DNA of 15,370 bases, from assembly GCA_002398405.1 (NCBI GenBank), contig DGYN01000042.1:42430-57799 (forward strand), read 5' to 3'. This DNA comes from Caulobacteraceae bacterium UBA5005. GTDB taxonomy: Bacteria > Pseudomonadota > Alphaproteobacteria > Caulobacterales > Caulobacteraceae. Below the pieces are notes generated by a model, which was not told the origin of the DNA, ran no database searches, and worked only from the letters and a program-made list of their open reading frames with translations. Below are positions 12,399 to 15,370 of this stretch, one piece after another; the stretch's first letter is position 1; every line of letters begins with the position of its first letter. A program made the translations under genes and the position numbers.

Positions 12399-13516
12399 GC
12401 TCCGGGCACCACCCGCCCGAACTTGCGGCGGGCATGGTCTTCGCCGACCAGGTGGCGGCGGTCGCGGACCATGATGTCCTCCTTGACCGGCTTGGGCTCA
12501 AGCCCCGCCATGTTGCGGTAAACCATCAGGGCGATGGCGGCCGGGATCGCCACCTGCACGCCGATCAGGGCGCCGACGATGAACACCAGAAGACCCAGCA
12601 CAATGGGCGTCAAAAACCCGATGATCCCATAGGCGGCATAACTGGTCTTGTTCAGGCCTCGCGCCGCCATGTGGCCGGCATAGATCACCACCACGAACGG
12701 CAGGGTGGCGGTGAAAACGAACAAGGCGAGACCAAAGCCCTCATAGCCCGCGGCCTTGTAGGCGGCCGAAAGGATCGCTTCGGGGGAATAGTCCTTTGCC
12801 TGCGAGGCCGCATAGGACATGCCGACGATATATTTCCCCACCCCGTAGAGGATGGTCGAACTCAGCGAGGCGACGAACATCACCGGCAGCGAGGTGCGGA
12901 CCTGCAGCGGGCCGTTGAAGTATTCCGCCTCGCCGGTATCGACCAGGGAACCGTCTTGGGAAACGCTGGGATCACGAACTTCGGGCTGGAAAGCGCTCGG
13001 GACGGGTCCGTCGCCGACAATTGGACCCGCGGACATGACGGTGGGCCGCGCCTTGGGCCCTTCCGCCACCATGGCGATGCGGTTCTGCAGGGTGTTGGCC
13101 AACGCCTTGGGCTTGTCAGCCTCGGTGTCGAACCCCGAGCGCCAGTGATAGAGGAAGCCGAACACCCCGCCGGCGATCGCGCCGAACAGCAGGAACAGGC
13201 TCACCGTGCCGGTCTCGAACATGCGCTCCACGGCGCTCTTCGGCAGCAGGATGCCGAAGGCCGCCAGGCAGCAGAAGCCGGCCAGGGCCGCATAGGCCCA
13301 GCGCGTGCCGATGCCGAGCGCCCGGAACAGCAGATGCCCGGCCAGGAACGGCAGGATGTAGGTGGTCCCGGCCATCAGGTTGGAAAGGATCAGGGCGTCC
13401 GGCGTGATCTTGTCCGGCGCCTCGAAATAGAGCCCCGTGCGGCTCATGAAGTAGGCCAGGGCCGAGACCATCAAGGTCCCCAGGATCAGCGCGTGGGTGT
13501 CCGTCTTGACCTTCAT
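12395..13516 (-). CDS. Multi-span membrane protein of unknown function
   Basis: 373 aa. No family recognised. Likely helices: about 9-25, 42-64, 73-91, 103-124, then a polar loop (125-205) rich in Pro, Gly and Asp that contains no obvious domain, then about 208-234, 260-283, 294-317 and 318-336, with a basic C-terminal tail (RDRRHLVGEDHARRKFGR) presumably cytosolic. The 4+4 arrangement around a soluble loop may reflect two halves. ATG 13516 has GGGAGGG 5 nt upstream. The gene lies 60 bp after the MBL gene in the same direction; a GANTC site (GAGTC 13561-13565) is in that gap. It ends tail-to-tail with the GNAT gene, the stop codons sharing two bases (CTAA), with no terminator visible between them. 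Confidence 0.85.
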   Translation of the reverse strand: MKVKTDTHALILGTLMVSALAYFMSRTGLYFEAPDKITPDALILSNLMAGTTYILPFLAGHLLFRALGIGTRWAYAALAGFCCLAAFGILLPKSAVERMFETGTVSLFLLFGAIAGGVFGFLYHWRSGFDTEADKPKALANTLQNRIAMVAEGPKARPTVMSAGPIVGDGPVPSAFQPEVRDPSVSQDGSLVDTGEAEYFNGPLQVRTSLPVMFVASLSSTILYGVGKYIVGMSYAASQAKDYSPEAILSAAYKAAGYEGFGLALFVFTATLPFVVVIYAGHMAARGLNKTSYAAYGIIGFLTPIVLGLLVFIVGALIGVQVAIPAAIALMVYRNMAGLEPKPVKEDIMVRDRRHLVGEDHARRKFGRVVPGA

Positions 13517-13576
13517 CGATCCCTCCCGCCCTTCTGCAAGGCCTGAAGCGATAAGGCGAAGAGTCCTAATTCGCGC

Positions 13577-14443
13577 TTAAGTAGCGCCCAAAATCTGCAG
13601 TCGCCAGACGTCGCCGTCCGCCACCACATGCCCCGCGCAGGGCTCGGCGAAGTGAGTGCCGATGATCAGGGCCTGGGAGTCCGTTAGCTCGCGATACACC
13701 CGCCGCCGCGTCTCCGTGGATGCTGCCTGGTCATAGTCCACCGCCGCCGCCCAGTGTGGCCGCGCCAGCTGGCAGGGATGGTGGGTGAAGTCGCCGGTGA
13801 TGAAGGCCTCCTCCCCTTTCGACCTGATCCTGACCGAAACGTGCCCCGGCGTGTGTCCCAGCGTCGGCGTCAGACTGACCTCGTCGCAGACCCGGTGGCC
13901 GGTCTCCACCAGGTCGACCAGCCCCGCTTCCCAAACCGGCCTGATGCTGTCCTGGAAATAGGACGTGGCCTCCTCGACCCCCGCCTCTTCGGCCCGCCAG
14001 TGGTCGTACTCCACCCGCCCGAACAGATACCGCGCCTTGGGAAAGGTCGGGACCCAGGCCCCGTCCACCAGCATGGTGTTCCAGCCCACATGGTCGACGT
14101 GAAGGTGGGTGCACAGAACGGTGTCGATGCTGTCCCGCTCAAAACCCGCCGCCTCCAGATCCTTGAGGAAGTTGGTCTGCAGATGACTCCACGGCTCCAT
14201 CTTGCGCGGCTTGTCGTTGCCCAGGCAGGTATCGACGATGATCCTGCGCCCCGGCGCCTCGACCACCAGGGCATGGATGCTCATCTTCAGCTTGCCGCCC
14301 GGCTCGGCGAAATGCGGAACCAGCCAGTCGATCTCCCGCACCTCGTCATAGGTCGCATCGGGCAGCAGGAACCGCGTCCCGCCGACCGTCTCGATCTCGA
14401 CGATCCTCGTGACGGTGACATCGCCGATTTGCCATTTGAGCAT
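13577..14443 (-). CDS. MBL-fold metallo-hydrolase (lactonase/YtnP-like)
   Basis: 288 aa. Binuclear zinc hydrolase of the metallo-beta-lactamase fold: HxHxDH motif THLHVDHVGWN (H113, H115, D117, H118), third-ligand region GHTPGH (196-201), bridging D218 in ITGDFTHH, and a terminal ligand H264 in IGTHFAEP. The spacing HxHxDH, about 80 residues, H, about 17, D, about 46, H suits quorum-quenching lactonases and related esterases, but the substrate cannot be named. No signal peptide, so cytosolic. ATG 14443 has GAGGGA about 7 nt upstream, and the toxin stop TGA overlaps this Shine-Dalgarno. It is the third gene from the promoter at 14993-15019. Confidence 0.9.
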   Translation of the reverse strand: MLKWQIGDVTVTRIVEIETVGGTRFLLPDATYDEVREIDWLVPHFAEPGGKLKMSIHALVVEAPGRRIIVDTCLGNDKPRKMEPWSHLQTNFLKDLEAAGFERDSIDTVLCTHLHVDHVGWNTMLVDGAWVPTFPKARYLFGRVEYDHWRAEEAGVEEATSYFQDSIRPVWEAGLVDLVETGHRVCDEVSLTPTLGHTPGHVSVRIRSKGEEAFITGDFTHHPCQLARPHWAAAVDYDQAASTETRRRVYRELTDSQALIIGTHFAEPCAGHVVADGDVWRLQILGAT

Positions 14444-14454
14444 GGTTCTTTCCC

Positions 14455-14736
14455 TCAGCGTTTCTCGCGACTGTGCAGGATCTGCGCGATGATAACGACT
14501 GTCCTCTCGGCCCGATAACGGATCACATAGCCATTCCTGCCAAACGGCACGAAAAGCTCGCGGTAGACCTCCAAAGCCGGGCGCCCGCGGTGGGGCATCG
14601 CCTTCAACGACTGGATGGCGTCATCAAGGACATCCATCGCCCGGTCCGCGGCGGACCTGCTTTCCAGCGCTAGAAATTTTCGAAGTCGCGCCAGGTCACG
14701 CTGGGCGGAAGACGTGACCCTAACGTCGAAATTCAC
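14455..14736 (-). CDS. parE: ParE/RelE-family toxin
   Basis: 93 aa, typical length. MNFDVRVTSSAQRDLARLRKFL opening strand and helix, a Lys/Arg-rich helix hairpin, then the family block YRELFVPFGRNGYVIRYRAERTVVIIAQILHSREKR in pieces across 59-93, with the R-ELFVPFG-YVIRYR pattern of ParE. ParE toxins poison DNA gyrase while RelE relatives cut mRNA; the sequence favours the ParE side because RelE catalytic residues are not obvious. The start is GTG 14736, which overlaps the antitoxin TGA by 4 bp (GTGA), so toxin synthesis is coupled to antitoxin translation. Confidence 0.9.
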   Translation of the reverse strand: MNFDVRVTSSAQRDLARLRKFLALESRSAADRAMDVLDDAIQSLKAMPHRGRPALEVYRELFVPFGRNGYVIRYRAERTVVIIAQILHSREKR

Positions 14737-14984
14737 TTCCCACGAGCACGCAGATCAGCGTCGACACCGGCGCGCAGCTCCACCATCGCCTGTTCCGCAG
14801 AAACATATTCGCCGGTTCGGTCGTACTCAGCAAACCCTGCCAAAGTATACGCCCAATCGTTGTCGAGCGCTTGATCGAGGATCATCAGGGCATATTCAGC
14901 CGTCGGCACGCCAGCTTCCCGAGCGACCTTTTCAAGCTTTTCAGCTCGTTCCTGGTCCAGGTGGATATCGTATCCGTCAGCCAT
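14733..14984 (-). CDS. Ribbon-helix-helix (ParD/CopG-like) antitoxin
   Basis: 83 aa. The N-terminal 45 residues read as ribbon-helix-helix: YDIHLDQERAEKLEKVAREAG (5-25), VPTAEYALMILDQAL (26-40); the acidic/aromatic C-terminal half (WAYTLAGFAEYDRTGEYVSAEQAMVELRAG) would wrap the toxin. It should neutralise the ParE-type toxin and repress the operon. The ATG at 14984 has only an AGGA one base away, too close for normal use; the promoter at 14993-15019 implies an almost leaderless mRNA. It begins 36 bp after the rpoD stop. Confidence 0.85.
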   Translation of the reverse strand: MADGYDIHLDQERAEKLEKVAREAGVPTAEYALMILDQALDNDWAYTLAGFAEYDRTGEYVSAEQAMVELRAGVDADLRARGK

Positions 14985-14985
14985 G

Positions 14986-14994
14986 TCCTGAGGA
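14986..14994. promoter_or_regulatory. TCCT-G-AGGA palindrome at the antitoxin transcription start
   Basis: A 9-bp palindrome overlapping the -10 element and the expected start site of the toxin-antitoxin operon. This is where ribbon-helix-helix antitoxins usually bind for autorepression; whether it is the operator core is inference. Confidence 0.3.
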
Positions 14995-15019
14995 TGTAAC
15001 GCCCCCAGTCAGGCGTCAA
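14993..15019 (-). promoter_or_regulatory. Housekeeping (sigma-73 type) promoter of the toxin-antitoxin operon
   Basis: On the minus strand TTGACGC (15019-15013), 12 nt, GTTACATC (15000-14993). The Caulobacter consensus is TTGACGS, 10-14 nt, GCTANAWC: the -35 is perfect and the -10 differs at one defined base. The -35 begins one base after the rpoD stop codon, and transcription should start about 14985-14988, 0-4 nt before the antitoxin ATG. Confidence 0.65.
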
Positions 15020-15020
15020 C

Positions 15021-15370
15021 CTAACTGTCCAGGAACGACCTGAGCTTCCGGCTCCGGCTCGGGTGCTTCAGCTTCCTTAGCGCCTTGGCCTCGATCTGAC
15101 GGATCCGTTCGCGGGTCACGCTGAACTGCTGACCGACCTCTTCGAGGGTGTGGTCGGTGTTCATGCCGATGCCAAAGCGCATGCGCAGGACGCGTTCCTC
15201 GCGCGGCGTCAATGACGCCAGCACGCGGGTGGTGGTCTCGCGCAGGTTCGACTGGATGGCCGCATCGATGGGCAGGATGGCGTTCTTGTCCTCGATGAAG
15301 TCGCCCAGGTGGCTGTCTTCCTCGTCGCCGATCGGGGTCTCAAGGCTGATCGGCTCCTTGGCGATCTTCA
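15021..15370 (-). CDS. rpoD: RNA polymerase primary sigma factor RpoD, C-terminal part
   Basis: The last 115 codons, cut by the window edge. Reads KIAKEPISLETPIGDEEDSHLGDFIEDKNAI in pieces (end of region 3, with the primary-sigma IGDEEDSHLGDFIED segment that contacts the active-site channel), then region 4: LTPREERVLRMRFGIG, HTLEEVGQQFSVTRERIRQIEAKALRKLKHP, the helix-turn-helix that binds the -35 box, ending SRKLRSFLDS. These are near-invariant features of the primary sigma (sigma-70/73), not of alternative sigmas. Stop TAG at 15021-15023. No terminator is seen between it and the toxin-antitoxin operon 36 bp away. Confidence 0.98.
   Translation of the reverse strand, partial: KIAKEPISLETPIGDEEDSHLGDFIEDKNAILPIDAAIQSNLRETTTRVLASLTPREERVLRMRFGIGMNTDHTLEEVGQQFSVTRERIRQIEAKALRKLKHPSRSRKLRSFLDS

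Noticed and set aside
12434..13546. 370-aa open frame on the plus strand
   Set aside because: Antisense to the membrane protein, whose helices and Shine-Dalgarno are convincing; Arg/Gln/His-rich product is a shadow.

Overview
The window looks like chromosomal DNA from a high-GC alphaproteobacterium, most likely Caulobacterales (Caulobacter/Phenylobacterium-like). The grounds are the GC-rich third codon positions, an RpoD C-terminus of alphaproteobacterial type, a promoter that fits the Caulobacter housekeeping consensus (TTGACGS, 10-14 nt, GCTANAWC), and GANTC (CcrM-type) sites grouped in intergenic DNA. The taxonomic call is inference. No tRNA, rRNA, insertion sequence, CRISPR array or phage gene is visible.

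Layout. 26-988 (minus): a small secreted protein with four cysteines, preceded by a stand-alone degenerate receiver protein. 989-1185: divergent regulatory region with a 22-bp dyad and three GANTC sites. 1186-4512 (plus): a metabolite:H+ symporter-type MFS transporter, a two-PDZ Do-like periplasmic protease behind a sigma-32-like promoter, a strong hairpin, then a small secreted PRC-barrel-like protein. 4513-8000 (plus): a tightly packed operon of a GtrB-like polyprenyl-phosphate glycosyltransferase, a GtrA-family flippase, cobyric acid synthase CobQ and a dual-specificity-type protein phosphatase, with three GANTC sites in the leader. 8009-8344 (minus): an RcnB-like small periplasmic protein, convergent with the phosphatase. 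8345-8825: about 480 bp without a supportable gene. 8826-12398 (plus): a double-domain KaiC ATPase, a hybrid histidine kinase with an N-terminal pseudo-receiver, and a small GNAT-type protein. 12395-15370 (minus), read in transcription order from the right edge: the 3' end of rpoD, a ParD/ParE-type toxin-antitoxin pair, an MBL-fold hydrolase, then a multi-span membrane protein.

How the genes work together. The most interesting unit is kaiC plus hybrid kinase: the start codon of the kinase overlaps the stop of kaiC, no kaiA or kaiB is present, and the kinase carries a receiver fold that has lost its phosphoacceptor. This suggests a KaiC-to-phosphorelay signalling module of stress or timing type outside cyanobacteria. 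The second unit of note is the toxin-antitoxin pair, whose near-consensus promoter begins 1 bp after the rpoD stop and should give an almost leaderless antitoxin mRNA; the MBL gene follows in the same unit with a ribosome binding site built on the toxin stop codon. Envelope functions (Do-like protease, PRC-like protein, GtrAB, RcnB-like protein) dominate the left half.
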